NCBI GenBank assembly: GCA_034006035.1
Contig: JAVETN010000001.1
Location: 62,001 to 126,000 of the forward strand
Source: Desulforegulaceae bacterium
GTDB lineage: Bacteria; Desulfobacterota; Desulfobacteria; Desulfobacterales; JACKCP01
Length of the DNA stretch: 64,000 nt
Direction of reading: 5' to 3'
Position 1 is the stretch's first letter, and each line of letters opens with the position of its first letter. The notes under the pieces were generated by a model. It was not told the origin of the DNA, made no database searches, and was given only the letters and a program-made list of their open reading frames with translations. The translations under genes were made by a program, and so were the position numbers. Positions 54,465 to 63,895 of this stretch are shown here, piece after piece.

Positions 54465-55001
54465 TTAATAACCCCTTCGGCCGCCACCAGGACAAGCCCA
54501 GCCACGATCTCCAAACTCTTGTCGGCACCAGGTCAGATATTGGTCGTATTTTCGATTCAACTTGGAGCGTAACTCCGCTATTTGGTCTGATAACGCTTTT
54601 ACCTTTTTAGTATCTGGGTTTTTTTGGTCCCAAGCCACCTCAAGTTCCATTTGTTTGGCACTCAACTCTTGCCGTAGCGGCAATGTATCCTGCATAAACT
54701 GGGAGCGAGCCTGTCTCCACTGTTCACGTTGCTCAGGGGACATGCCTTGCCACCCTTGTGAGTCAGGGGCTATCCCATGCATCCCGCGGCCCATGTGGTA
54801 ACCATCACCCATCATTCCAGGCCCCCGTCCGTGGTAACCTGACCCTGGTCCCATCATTCCCGGTCCCATACCTCCTCCAGCTCTATATTCTAAACCTGAA
54901 GAGGATCGATTTTGTGTATGCATTGGTTGGTTGCCAGCCGCCCACAGGGAGGTAGCCAGCAAAAGCGATATTGCCAAACAACTAATGATTGTGTTTCTCA
55001 T
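54465..55001 (-). CDS. Spy/CpxP/ZraP-like periplasmic protein
   Basis: 178 residues from the ATG at 55001, which has AAGGAG seven bases upstream. Signal peptide NTIISCLAISLLLATSLWAA, then a Gly/Met-rich section (GGGMGPGMMGPGSGYHGRG) and a helical LTxxQ-type core SPEQREQWRQARSQFMQDTL, followed by LRQELSAKQMELEVAW, and a tail with two cysteines and GGGRRGY. Such proteins act as zinc-binding periplasmic chaperones in envelope or metal stress. The gene is much richer in G+C than the genome around it, suggesting acquisition. No zraSR-type pair is visible. Confidence 0.82.
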   Translation of the reverse strand: MRNTIISCLAISLLLATSLWAAGNQPMHTQNRSSSGLEYRAGGGMGPGMMGPGSGYHGRGPGMMGDGYHMGRGMHGIAPDSQGWQGMSPEQREQWRQARSQFMQDTLPLRQELSAKQMELEVAWDQKNPDTKKVKALSDQIAELRSKLNRKYDQYLTWCRQEFGDRGWACPGGGRRGY

Positions 55002-55007
55002 GGTCAC

Positions 55008-55318
55008 ACTCCTTTTGTTTAAAAAATGTTATTATTAACTTCCTGCCTTTTCCTAAACTGGTCGTTTTGCTGTAATAAAAAGTCGTGGTTGTTGTTTTAT
55101 GCGTTGTCCCCAACCGTGAAAAAAATTAAGCGTAAAAATGGTAACCTCAGCCCATTGGCAGAACCACTCCTCATTCTTATTTAACCCTGTACCGACTTCA
55201 TTATGATTCGGACATGTCTGTATAAGTTAGATGCTGCTTTTTCCATGGGCAGAAGTGGTTCACTAGGGGTGAAATTACAAAGAACTGTATGCATAAAACA
55301 TAAAGAACAATTTTCTCG
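55008..55318 (-). other. Intergenic stretch with an unidentified coding remnant
   Basis: On the reverse strand 55229-55053 stays open: TCPNHNEVGTGLNKNEEWF, then CQWAEVTIFTLNFFHGWGQR, ending KRPV-stop. It lacks a start codon and has a stop just upstream, so it may be the 3' end of a lost gene. Base composition is like the neighbouring G+C-richer genes. No family recognised. Confidence 0.3.
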
Positions 55319-55876
55319 CTATTGTTGCACATTTGTAGCAACCCATTTTTCAAAGGCTGCCATAAAGCTATCCAGGAAGGTTTTGGTAGAGTCGTTTGTA
55401 AGCTTTCCCTTATCGTCAAAAAGTGCTGCAGCTCCTCCAATGTAAGCTTCAGGCTGTGCCATGGTGAGCACATTAACAAAAACCAGCGATTGACGTAAAT
55501 GATGATTGGCACCAAAGCCACTAATGTTTCCAATAGAAACACTGATAATAGCTCCAGGTTTACCGTCCCAGCAATTTTTACCATAAGGACGGGAGCCTAC
55601 ATCAATGGCATTTTTTAAAACACCGGGTACCGAGCGGTTATATTCAGGTGTCAAAAAGAGAAGACCATCAGCAGCGATGATTTGCTCCCGGAATTTTACC
55701 CATTCCTTTGGTGGAGTAGCTTCCAGGTCTTCATTAAACATCGGAAGGTCAGCTATGTTTAATATTTCAAGAGATAATGTTTCTGGTGCATTCGCTATCA
55801 ATGCTTTGGCTGTTTTCAGGTTAAAGGATTCTTTACGAAGGCTTCCTACGATAACTGCAATTTTGTAATTTTTCAT
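55319..55876 (-). CDS. NADPH-dependent FMN reductase (ChrR/YieF-like)
   Basis: 185 residues of flavodoxin-like fold. The FMN phosphate loop is VGSLRKESFNLKTAKAL at the N-terminus, the family signature LFLTPEYNRSVPGVLKNAIDV lies in the middle and KPGAIISVSIGNISG follows. Such enzymes reduce quinones, chromate or azo dyes by two electrons. Together with the zraP-like gene it forms a short G+C-richer insert on the reverse strand, between two copies of a direct repeat. Confidence 0.9.
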   Translation of the reverse strand: MKNYKIAVIVGSLRKESFNLKTAKALIANAPETLSLEILNIADLPMFNEDLEATPPKEWVKFREQIIAADGLLFLTPEYNRSVPGVLKNAIDVGSRPYGKNCWDGKPGAIISVSIGNISGFGANHHLRQSLVFVNVLTMAQPEAYIGGAAALFDDKGKLTNDSTKTFLDSFMAAFEKWVATNVQQ

Positions 55877-56017
55877 AGTTTTGCACCTTTTCCCATTAGG
55901 TATTATTAAATTAAAGATCTACCATTTTCCAGCTTTCCTTCAAAAATACATAATAAAAACTTTATACTTTTTTGCCTTTTGTCAAGAAACAGCTAAAAAG
56001 ATTCAAGATTTCCACCA

Positions 56018-56220
56018 TTTTAAAAAGGAGAGCAATTTGATTGAATTTGATTTTAGCAAAAATGAAAAGATTTGTCTTTGTATTAATAATTATCAATACC
56101 CGGATCCAGGGATTGATTCCATAGATTATGACAGAAACTGGTTGGGTGTTTATATCAAGGTAGAAAACAGCAAAGACTTGTGGGAAAGTCAAAGTTTGTT
56201 TTTATTAAGATGGGAATTGG
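56018..56220 (+). repeat. 203-bp direct repeat, copy 2
   Basis: Partner of 53853-54055. The copies are 2,165 bases apart. This one diverges sharply after ATGGGAATTGG, where the gene it carries is cut. Confidence 0.9.
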
Positions 56221-56225
56221 TATAG
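56037..56225 (+). pseudogene. Small immunity-like gene, truncated copy 2
   Basis: TTG start in the same setting as copy 1 (AAGGAGAGCAATTTG). It reads LCINNYQYPDPGIDSIDYDR, then NWLGVYIKVENSKDLWE and LLRWELV, then a stop at 56225. The second half of the gene is missing. About 62 residues are left. It is probably a relic of duplication or recombination. Confidence 0.6.
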
Positions 56226-56266
56226 ATTGTTTTTATACTCCAGATACTATGGTTGAACTTCTAGTA

Positions 56267-56296
56267 AAATTATCCCCACCCGGGTGGGGATAATTT
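56267..56296. terminator. 30-base perfect palindrome between convergent units
   Basis: AAATTATCCCCACCC joins its exact complement GGGTGGGGATAATTT. It lies eight bases past the chemoreceptor stop and 41 past the truncated gene. GC-rich core and T-rich flank fit a bidirectional terminator. Confidence 0.75.
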
Positions 56297-56303
56297 GAAC
56301 TTG

Positions 56304-58325
56304 TTAAACTTTAAATTTTTTCATCTGATCTTGAATTTTTTCAGTTATTGATGATTGTTTTTCAACTGTTTCCAAAGTTTCATAGCTTCCGTTTTTAATT
56401 TGTTCCACAGCACCACTTACCGAGTTGATTGCACTTGCAATTTCTCCAGATAATGCACTCATAGACTGGCTTTGAGAGTTTGAATCTTCAACATACTCTG
56501 AAGATTGTGAAAGATTTGATGATACTTCATTTACAGCAGAAGACTGTTCTTCAATTGCAGCAGCTATGGCACTTACTATTTCGTTGACATTGTAAATAGA
56601 CTTTACAATTACTTCCATATCTGTTTCTGCTCTTTGTGAAGCTTCCTGGATGCCTGAAATTTGAGTGCTTATGTTCCTTGTTGCACTTGAGGTTTGGTTG
56701 GCAAGTTCTTTTATTTCATTTGCAACAACAGCAAATCCTCTTCCTGCTTCACCAGCTCTTGCCGCTTCAATGGTTGCATTTAAGGCTAGAAGGTTTGTTT
56801 GCTCTGAAATATCATTTATTGTTTCTGTAACTTCGCCGATTTGAGTGGCTGCAAGTCCAAGTTCTTCCATTATTTCAGAAAATCCCTTTGCTTTTTCAGC
56901 TGCATCTTCTGACTGGGCATTTGCTTCTGCTGTGTTTGAAGCAATTTCTGAAATAGTTGCTGACATTTCCTCCATTGCAGAAGCAACTGAATTCAAGTTG
57001 TTGGCTGCTCTTTCCATACTGTCAGACATTGTTATTGCCGAATCATTCATTTCTTTTGCAGCCATGGCAACATTTTGGGAACTTGAGCTTGACTCATCTG
57101 CTCCCTTGGCTGTTTCAGCTGCTATTGAAGAAAGCTGAGTTGTTGAATCTGAAAGGATTTGGCTGCTTTCTGCTATTTCAGCAATCATTTTTCTCATATT
57201 TTCAGCAAACTCATTAAAAGTTTTTGCAAGCTCTGCAAGCTCATCTGAGCCTTTTACAGGCAGCCTTTTTGTAAGATCTCCTTCGCCTCTGGCAATTTCA
57301 TCCATGGATTTTTTTATATTATTAATGTTTCTTACAATATTGATAATTACAAAAAAGATAATTAACGAGGTTATTATCAATGTTAAACCTGTGACAACAA
57401 ACGCCCTTATTATTTCAACTTTCATTTGTTTGATTGCTGTGTCAATTCTAAGATCTATATCGTCAAGGCTTTTTTGAACAATTTTTCCAATATCATCTAT
57501 TTTTTTGGATACAGGTCTCCAGAATGTGTCAGGGGAAATCCTGAAGTTGCCTGTACCGGCTTTAAGAAGAACTTCATTGAAAATCCTGGTTGTTTCTGCC
57601 CATTCACGGCTTGTTTTATTGGTTTCTAATTCTTTTTCTATTTCAGGAGAAAGTGCAAGTGCAGGAGAGTCAAGGTTTGTGTTTGTTGCAGCATTAAGTG
57701 TTATAATATGTGAAAATTTATCTTCTGGAATAGCTGTGTTTTTTGCAAGAATACTGCTTACATTTGCACGTAGAAGCCCGGCATTTTCTTTGGCTATTTC
57801 AAGAACTAAAAGGCTTGTCATTATTTTTCCAAAGCCTCCTGTAGTTTTTGCATTGGCTGCTTCTGACTGCATTTCCAAAAGGTTGTTTATAACCTGGGTG
57901 TATTCTTCAATTTGATTTGGCTGCAAATCAAGGTTTTGAGTATTGTATTTGTTTCTGATTTGATTGAGTTTGGTCTGAAGGCTGGCTGTTTCATGAAATG
58001 CTTTGCTTCTTTCTATTTTACAATTGCTTCTTGCTGTTTCCCAGCTTTCAAAAACTGAGTCTGTTTCTTTTCTTAATTTTTGTACTGAATCAATTTTTGC
58101 TCCCCCATTTAGAAAAACAGCAGTACGTCCCCTTTCTTTTTGCAAATGACCAATAAGCTGTGAGCTTACATGTTGCATTTGAATATTGTCTTTCATATTG
58201 TTTAAAATTTTCATTTCTTTAAGTTTTAAATTGATATTAAAACTCTGGCTAAAAAAAAGAATGACAAGGGGGATAATTCCGATAACAGCAATTTTTTTTC
58301 CTATACTTAAGTTTTCAAGGTTCAT
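56304..58325 (-). CDS. Methyl-accepting chemotaxis protein with NIT sensor domain
   Basis: 673 residues. A first membrane helix ([18 protein letters not shown]), a large periplasmic section of about 270 residues with [20 protein letters not shown], which is the start of the nitrate/nitrite-sensing (NIT) domain, a second membrane helix (about 310-335), then HAMP ([20 protein letters not shown]) and the signalling tip [19 protein letters not shown]. It should report to CheA/CheW; no che genes are in view. Ligand inferred from the NIT family only. Reads alone toward the palindrome terminator. Confidence 0.93.
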   Translation of the reverse strand: MNLENLSIGKKIAVIGIIPLVILFFSQSFNINLKLKEMKILNNMKDNIQMQHVSSQLIGHLQKERGRTAVFLNGGAKIDSVQKLRKETDSVFESWETARSNCKIERSKAFHETASLQTKLNQIRNKYNTQNLDLQPNQIEEYTQVINNLLEMQSEAANAKTTGGFGKIMTSLLVLEIAKENAGLLRANVSSILAKNTAIPEDKFSHIITLNAATNTNLDSPALALSPEIEKELETNKTSREWAETTRIFNEVLLKAGTGNFRISPDTFWRPVSKKIDDIGKIVQKSLDDIDLRIDTAIKQMKVEIIRAFVVTGLTLIITSLIIFFVIINIVRNINNIKKSMDEIARGEGDLTKRLPVKGSDELAELAKTFNEFAENMRKMIAEIAESSQILSDSTTQLSSIAAETAKGADESSSSSQNVAMAAKEMNDSAITMSDSMERAANNLNSVASAMEEMSATISEIASNTAEANAQSEDAAEKAKGFSEIMEELGLAATQIGEVTETINDISEQTNLLALNATIEAARAGEAGRGFAVVANEIKELANQTSSATRNISTQISGIQEASQRAETDMEVIVKSIYNVNEIVSAIAAAIEEQSSAVNEVSSNLSQSSEYVEDSNSQSQSMSALSGEIASAINSVSGAVEQIKNGSYETLETVEKQSSITEKIQDQMKKFKV

Positions 58326-58620
58326 TGTTAATTCCTCTATATATAAAATTGTTTTTTTACTAACTATTATTGATAATTGTTATTTATAAATATTAAACTC
58401 ATTGAAGATAGTCAATTTGATTTTTTTATTTATGGAAATTTGATTCTTAAAAGAAACCATAGTTTATGAAAAGAGCTTTGGAATAAACTGAGGCATAAAA
58501 GTTTTGATATAAAAGGAATTGACCTGAAAAAAGCTTGCCACTTGTGAGTTTAATCTGTTTGAAAATTAACAAGTGACAAAGAAGCTGAGATTTATTAAAA
58601 AACCAGCTGATTTTCAGGTT

Positions 58621-60789
58621 TTAAATAAAACGTCCAACATCATTTCCAGAAGTAATTGCCTGCCATCCGCTTTCAGGTTGTCTTGAGTCTCCTATGGAAA
58701 AAAGATCTCCTTTAAAATCAGACTCTGATATTTCAGTGTAAAAAGAGTTTTCAGACAAGGCTCCTGTTGCAAAGATTATAAAATCTGTTTCAACTTTAAT
58801 TTCTTCTGTGTTTTCAGGATTAAGTTTTTTGTCAAAAGGATTATGAATATTTTCAGGAATAAGAGTGTGCCAGGGAGTAAAAGGATCTTTTCTTTTTTTG
58901 TTTGCTTTAACAATAATTGAATTTTCTTTTATTTCCAAAACCTTTGAAGATGTAAATGCCTTAACAGGATTTTTTATCAATGGATCTTTTGAATTGTCTG
59001 TTGAACCAAGCCCCATCATAAGCCATAAAAGCATGGAACGGTTTGCATGGATAACACCTTTCATAAGGTCTTTTTCCAATTCAATTATTGTTATTTCAAT
59101 ATCTTTGTATTTTGCACCCAATTCACAGGCAAGTTCACAACCAACAATACCTCCGCCTATAATTGTGATTTTTTTAAATTTTTCATTAAGTAAAAGATCG
59201 TTTTCAAGAAATGTTCTTGAATCTGTGTGTTCTATATTTTCAAGTCCTTTAATATCTAAAATCAAAGGCTTTACTCCGGTAGCACAAATTATTGAATCAA
59301 AAGATGAAATTAAGTCTTTTTTTGAAGGAATTGTATTTAACTTTATTTCAAGGCCTTTATCTTCCAAAGATTTAAGCCGGTTTTTAAGATTATTTAAATA
59401 TAATTTAACATCGTGTTTTATCTGCATTTTTGAGGCAAGAAAAAATTGTCCCCCAATATTTTGACTTTTTTCAAAAAGAGTAACTTTGTGTCCTCTTTTT
59501 ACTGCTGTAATTGCAGCCTCGCATCCGCCCGGGCCAGCTCCAACTATTGCCACATTTTTTATTTTTGTTGCAGGAGTTAAAATTTTAACATCCTCAAAAC
59601 CAGCATAGGGATTTACACTGCAGCATGGATGTCCTCCAAGAATAAAAGACTGAATACAAGCATCCTGATCTCCTATGCAATGGACAATTTCATTTGATTT
59701 TCCGGTTCTTACTTTTTCCGGCCAATAAGGGTCTGCTAAAAGCGGTCTTCCAAGCATTATCATATCTGCTGTATTTGTTTTTATAACTTCCAGGGCAGAT
59801 TCAGGCCTTCCAAGTTTTCCAACAGCAATTACAGGAGCTTTTATATTTTCTTTTTCAAAAAACTTTTTTAAACTTCCCGCCATTTCTTCAACATAGGGTT
59901 TGTCCTTAAAATAAGCCGGAGGGTGGGGGAAAAACCAGTTGTCATAACAGCCTTTATCAACATCAAAGGCATCAACTCCTGATTTATATAGTTCTTTGCA
60001 AAATTCAAGACCTTCTTCTATGGTTCTCTCCATTCCCATGAATCTTTTTTTGAAAATTTCTTTTCCATAACTAAATTCAAGCCCCTGGGTAAGATCAACT
60101 CTGTAAATTACAGGAAAGTCCTTTCCGCAGATATTTTTAATTTCTTTTACAATATCTATGGCAAACTGAAATCTGTTTTTGTATCTTCCAAATTTTCTTC
60201 TATTCCATGGAAGGGAAGTAAGCTGATCCATTAAATAGCCTTCATGGCCGTGAAGATGAATTCCGTCTGCTCCGCAAACTTTTGCATTTATTGCACTTTG
60301 GCCAAAGCTTTTTATTATTTTTTTTATTGCCATATCTGTAAGGGGAAAATGGGGAATAGCAGGAAGATAAAAGTTTTTGTTAAAAGATGCTGATTTAGGG
60401 ATTTTTAATTTTAATGCACATTCAGGGGAACCAACCCTTCCAAGTCCTGCTGAGAGCTGAATGAAAAATTTTGAATCATAGGAATGAAGAGTGGAAATAA
60501 GATCTCTCCAGCCTGACATTCTAGTTCTTGATGAGCCGTCAATTCTTGGGAAATATGTTGTGTTGTTTTCTTCTGAAATTGTTGGATCAATTCCAAAAGA
60601 TACAGGAACAAGACCGCTTATAATAAGTCCTGTTCCTCCTTTTGCCCTTTCCTCAAAATATGAAATCATTTTTTGAAGGGGTCTTCCGATTGGATCTGCC
60701 ATGTTTATATTTCCCATGGGAGCCATTACTATTTTATTTTTTATATTGGTTTTGCCAATTTTTATGGGAGAAAATAGTTCTTTGTGCAT
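58621..60789 (-). CDS. FadH-like NADH:flavin oxidoreductase (OYE barrel + Fe-S + FAD domains)
   Basis: 722 residues, 2,4-dienoyl-CoA reductase architecture: FMN barrel (about 1-360) with KIVMAPMGNI and LHGHEGYLMDQLTSLPWNRR, a cluster-binding linker, and an FAD/NAD(P) part with VAIVGAGPGGCEAAI and ITIIGGGIVGCELACELG. The cluster motif normally reads C-x2-C-x3-C-x11-C. Here it is CIGDQDAC (C371, D374, C378) then HPCCS (C389, C390), so the second ligand is Asp and an extra Cys stands by the fourth. The barrel motif also lacks D-E-Y-G-G. The substrate is unknown; an enoate or dienoyl-CoA is likely. Confidence 0.9.
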   Translation of the reverse strand: MHKELFSPIKIGKTNIKNKIVMAPMGNINMADPIGRPLQKMISYFEERAKGGTGLIISGLVPVSFGIDPTISEENNTTYFPRIDGSSRTRMSGWRDLISTLHSYDSKFFIQLSAGLGRVGSPECALKLKIPKSASFNKNFYLPAIPHFPLTDMAIKKIIKSFGQSAINAKVCGADGIHLHGHEGYLMDQLTSLPWNRRKFGRYKNRFQFAIDIVKEIKNICGKDFPVIYRVDLTQGLEFSYGKEIFKKRFMGMERTIEEGLEFCKELYKSGVDAFDVDKGCYDNWFFPHPPAYFKDKPYVEEMAGSLKKFFEKENIKAPVIAVGKLGRPESALEVIKTNTADMIMLGRPLLADPYWPEKVRTGKSNEIVHCIGDQDACIQSFILGGHPCCSVNPYAGFEDVKILTPATKIKNVAIVGAGPGGCEAAITAVKRGHKVTLFEKSQNIGGQFFLASKMQIKHDVKLYLNNLKNRLKSLEDKGLEIKLNTIPSKKDLISSFDSIICATGVKPLILDIKGLENIEHTDSRTFLENDLLLNEKFKKITIIGGGIVGCELACELGAKYKDIEITIIELEKDLMKGVIHANRSMLLWLMMGLGSTDNSKDPLIKNPVKAFTSSKVLEIKENSIIVKANKKRKDPFTPWHTLIPENIHNPFDKKLNPENTEEIKVETDFIIFATGALSENSFYTEISESDFKGDLFSIGDSRQPESGWQAITSGNDVGRFI

Positions 60790-61160
60790 GATTTTGCTCC
60801 AAATAATAATATTTTTATTGTAGTGCTGAAAATAAAATCCGTTAATTTGTTTTTCTGAAAAATTTTAAGTTAACTGTTTTTATATAATCCTGATTAAATA
60901 GTTATTTTCGCATCAGGATTATAACCATATAAAGAATAAAAAGGTCAAATTTTTACGGGTTTTTTCATAAATTTTTAATGCTTCAAATTTATTTTCTGCT
61001 GCTTCCACATTGTATCTAAAGGTTTCCAGAAGTCCCGATAAAGTAAGTCTCAAAACTTAATCCCTCAAACTCAAATATTCTAGCCCAATTTGCAAAATAT
61101 TGATTTTAATTGTATTGTATAAAAATCTACCTATACATTAATCAAATTCAGGAGAGGTTT
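60790..61160. other. 371-base region between divergent genes, with a 12-pair hairpin
   Basis: TATAATCCTGAT (60893-60904) and ATCAGGATTATA (60922-60933) are perfect inverted repeats with a 17-base loop. It lies about 100 bases from the start of the flavoenzyme and 230 bases from the betaine-binding protein. It could be an operator or a stem-loop. Two TATAAA/TATAAT-like boxes are present but no clear promoter. Confidence 0.5.
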
Positions 61161-62084
61161 ATGAGGAAGATTGTCTTATTGGTTATTTTAATTTTAGTCA
61201 TACCAGCACTTTTATGTGCAGATACAATTCGGTTTGGGGTTCCTCCATGGCCGGGCGTTACAGTAAAGACAGAAATTGTTTGTCAGATAACTAATGCAAT
61301 GGGTTATGAAACAGAGCAAAAAGAAGTTGGTCCTCCAATAATCTACAAAACCATGACAATAGATCAGATGGAAGTGTTCCTTGGTGCATGGACTCCTCAC
61401 CAGAATGCTATGATTAGCCCTCTTGTTAAAAAGGGCGAGGTCGAAAAAGTTGGATTAAATATTGATGATTGTAAAATAGGCCTGTGTGTACCAACTTATG
61501 TTTGGGATGCGGGTGTAAAAGATATGGGTGACCTTGATCCAAACAAAGAAAAATTTAAAAAAACAATATATAATATTGAACCTGGTTCGGGTATGCATAA
61601 TTCAATGGAAGATATAATAAAAAATAATGCAGCAGGTCTTGGAAGCTGGGAGCAGGTTGGAAGCACAACGCCTGCCATGTTGAGTCAGGTAAAGTCAAAA
61701 ATGAAAGACAAAGAGTGGGTTGCCTTTGGATGTTGGAGCCCCCATTGGATGACCATAGAAGTTGATATGAAATTTCTTGGCTCAGTTCCTGGTACTGAAA
61801 CATTTATCAGTAGCAGCAAGGTTTACACAATTGTAAATAAAAATTTTCATGCCCGATATCCTGAATTATATAAATTTATGAAACAGCTTAAAGTTTCTAC
61901 CCAAGTTCAGAGTAAATGGATTTATGAATATGGTTATAAAGAAAAAGAGCCTGCCCAGATTGCTAAATCCTGGATATCGAAAAACCACAATATTGTCTCA
62001 GGCTGGCTTAAAGGAGTTAAGGCAAAAGACGGTAAACCTGCCATGGAAATAATAAAAAAAGCATTTCCTGCCTCCCAGTCTTAA
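61161..62084 (+). CDS. Glycine betaine/proline ABC transporter substrate-binding protein (ProX/OpuAC-like)
   Basis: 307 residues from the ATG at 61161 (AGGAGAGG upstream). Signal peptide KIVLLVILILVIPALLCA. The mature part starts DTIRFGVPPWPGVTVKTEI and has VFLGAWTPHQNAM, NIEPGSGMHNSMED and FGCWSPHWM, whose Trp and aromatic residues match the betaine aromatic cage of OpuAC proteins. Periplasmic binding of quaternary ammonium osmolytes. No ATPase or permease gene is adjacent; a terminator follows directly, so it must work with a transporter encoded elsewhere. Confidence 0.92.
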   Translation: MRKIVLLVILILVIPALLCADTIRFGVPPWPGVTVKTEIVCQITNAMGYETEQKEVGPPIIYKTMTIDQMEVFLGAWTPHQNAMISPLVKKGEVEKVGLNIDDCKIGLCVPTYVWDAGVKDMGDLDPNKEKFKKTIYNIEPGSGMHNSMEDIIKNNAAGLGSWEQVGSTTPAMLSQVKSKMKDKEWVAFGCWSPHWMTIEVDMKFLGSVPGTETFISSSKVYTIVNKNFHARYPELYKFMKQLKVSTQVQSKWIYEYGYKEKEPAQIAKSWISKNHNIVSGWLKGVKAKDGKPAMEIIKKAFPASQS

Positions 62085-62149
62085 TTGGAGCGATGAGTAC
62101 AAAAAATTAGTAGCCAATTAGTTTAAAAAAGGGTTATTAAAATAAGTTT

Positions 62150-62187
62150 AAACCCGGTATATTTTTATGTATGCCGGGTTTTTTTGA
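62150..62187 (+). terminator. Intrinsic terminator of the betaine-binding protein gene
   Basis: AAACCCGG(TAT) and (ATG)CCGGGTTT form a stem of eight GC-rich pairs plus AT extension, followed by TTTTTG. It lies 65 bases past the stop. Confidence 0.9.
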
Positions 62188-62489
62188 TTGGCACTGGCAT
62201 AAATTTTAAATTAACCATACTGTTATCTTCACCCGATTTATGTACATTCGTTAAATATTTTGATATTTTTATTTTTAAAGTCCTACTCTGTAAACTAAAT
62301 CGCTGATTTTAATTATTATAGATTCTTGTGTTTTTAATAGTTTGATCTGCAAAAAAATGTTGTAGTAAAATTTTTGTTTCTAAGACTGATATTTAGTTTA
62401 AAGATTAGATTTTACTAAATTTATTGCATATTTTTTAAAAATGTGTCAAATAATTCAGTTTTCTTAATATAAATTAAGGTAGAAGTATA
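62188..62489. other. 302-base spacer before der
   Basis: Very AT-rich, with no coding frame, repeat or RNA gene seen. It must hold the der promoter, but no convincing boxes are found. A TAAGGTAG-like ribosome-binding site lies ten bases before the ATG. Confidence 0.4.
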
Positions 62490-63893
62490 ATGAAAAAGAC
62501 AGTAGCTCTCTTTGGAAGACCCAATGTTGGGAAATCAACGATTTTCAACAGGCTTACAAAATCAAGGGATGCCATAGTTGACAATATGCCCGGGGTTACA
62601 AGAGACAGGAACTACGGTGATGTGGTTTATGATGATAAATCTTTTCTTCTTGTTGATACGGGCGGTTTTTTATCCAATGATACAGACTCTTTTGCCCAGG
62701 AAATAAAAAACCAGCTTCAAATGGGAATTGAAGAATGTGATATAATTGTTCTTGTTTTTGACGGTAAATCCGGGATTTCTTCCTATGATCAAGATCTTTT
62801 AAAGCTTGTAAGAGATGTGGACAAGCCCAAATTTTTTCTTGTAAACAAGATAGATTCCCTTGAAAAAGAAGATTTGATTTACGATTTTTATCAAACAGGA
62901 GTAGAGCATCTTTTTCCTGTTTCAGGTGAACATGGTTATGGAATAAATGATTTTCTTGATGCCTTGTCTGAGTTTATTCCTTCAGAAGGTGATAAGGATC
63001 CAGATAGTGAGCTGATTAAGATTGCAATTGTAGGCAAGCCTAATTCAGGAAAATCATCACTTACAAATAAAATTCTTGGAGAAGAAAGAATGGTTGTAAG
63101 TGATGTCCCGGGTACAACCAGAGATTCCATAGATTCCAGACTGAGTTTTAACGGAAAAAACTATCTTATTGTTGATACTGCTGGGATAAGAAGAAAAAGC
63201 AAAGTAAATGAAAAGATTGAAAAATTTTCAGTTATAAAAGCTTTAAGAAGTCTTGATAAATGCGATATTGCCTTAATTCTTATAGATGCTTCCGAAGGAA
63301 TTACAGAGCAGGATGTTAAAATTGCAGGCTATGCAGAGGAAAGAGGCTGCGGTGCAATTTTTGTAATAAACAAATGGGATCTTGTGGAAAGGGATCCAAA
63401 GGCACAAAAGCGGTTTGTTGATGATGTGAGATATCATGCCTCTTTTCTTTCCTATGCTCCTATAATTACAATCTCAGCAAAAACTGGAAAAAGAGTTCAA
63501 AAGATTTTTGGGTTGGTAAATAAAGTTTATCAGCAATACTCCACAAGAATTTCAACCTCAAAAGTAAATGAGATAATAAATACTGCTGTTGAAAGAAACA
63601 CCCCGCCTTACCATAAAAGCAGAAGGCTTAAGTTTTATTATTCAACCCAGGTTACGGCCTGTCCTCCAACTTTTATTTCATTTGTGAATTATCCTGATGC
63701 AGTTCATTTTTCCTATAAAAGATTTTTAATAAATCAAATACGGACAAAAACCGGACTTGAGGAGACTCCTCTTGTGTTTTTTATGAAACAAAGGAAGGGA
63801 AAAGAAGGTTTTATGGACAAGCTTCCAACAAGGCCTTCAATTAAAAAGGCCAGCAAAAGGGGTAAAAATAAAAGACTTAGAAAAAGGCGTTAA
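62490..63893 (+). CDS. der: Ribosome-assembly GTPase Der (EngA)
   Basis: Two tandem GTPase domains and a KH-like C-terminal domain; needed for 50S assembly. Domain 1: GRPNVGKSTIFNRL and VDTGGF, with LVNKID. Domain 2: GKPNSGKSSLTNKI, VVSDVPGTTRDSID, VDTAGIRRKSKV and VINKWDLVE. The C-terminal part has RRLKFYYSTQVTACPPTFI. It ends in a basic tail, KASKRGKNKRLRKRR. The 467 residues are normal. rarA follows at once. Confidence 0.97.
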   Translation: MKKTVALFGRPNVGKSTIFNRLTKSRDAIVDNMPGVTRDRNYGDVVYDDKSFLLVDTGGFLSNDTDSFAQEIKNQLQMGIEECDIIVLVFDGKSGISSYDQDLLKLVRDVDKPKFFLVNKIDSLEKEDLIYDFYQTGVEHLFPVSGEHGYGINDFLDALSEFIPSEGDKDPDSELIKIAIVGKPNSGKSSLTNKILGEERMVVSDVPGTTRDSIDSRLSFNGKNYLIVDTAGIRRKSKVNEKIEKFSVIKALRSLDKCDIALILIDASEGITEQDVKIAGYAEERGCGAIFVINKWDLVERDPKAQKRFVDDVRYHASFLSYAPIITISAKTGKRVQKIFGLVNKVYQQYSTRISTSKVNEIINTAVERNTPPYHKSRRLKFYYSTQVTACPPTFISFVNYPDAVHFSYKRFLINQIRTKTGLEETPLVFFMKQRKGKEGFMDKLPTRPSIKKASKRGKNKRLRKRR

Positions 63894-63895
63894 AT

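Noticed and set aside
55201-55584. 127-residue reverse reading frame overlapping the FMN reductase
   Set aside because: It reads another frame of the same strand as the well-supported FMN reductase and has no family features.
56845-57138. Forward frames inside the chemoreceptor gene
   Set aside because: Antisense shadows caused by the biased codon use of the alanine/serine-rich signalling domain.
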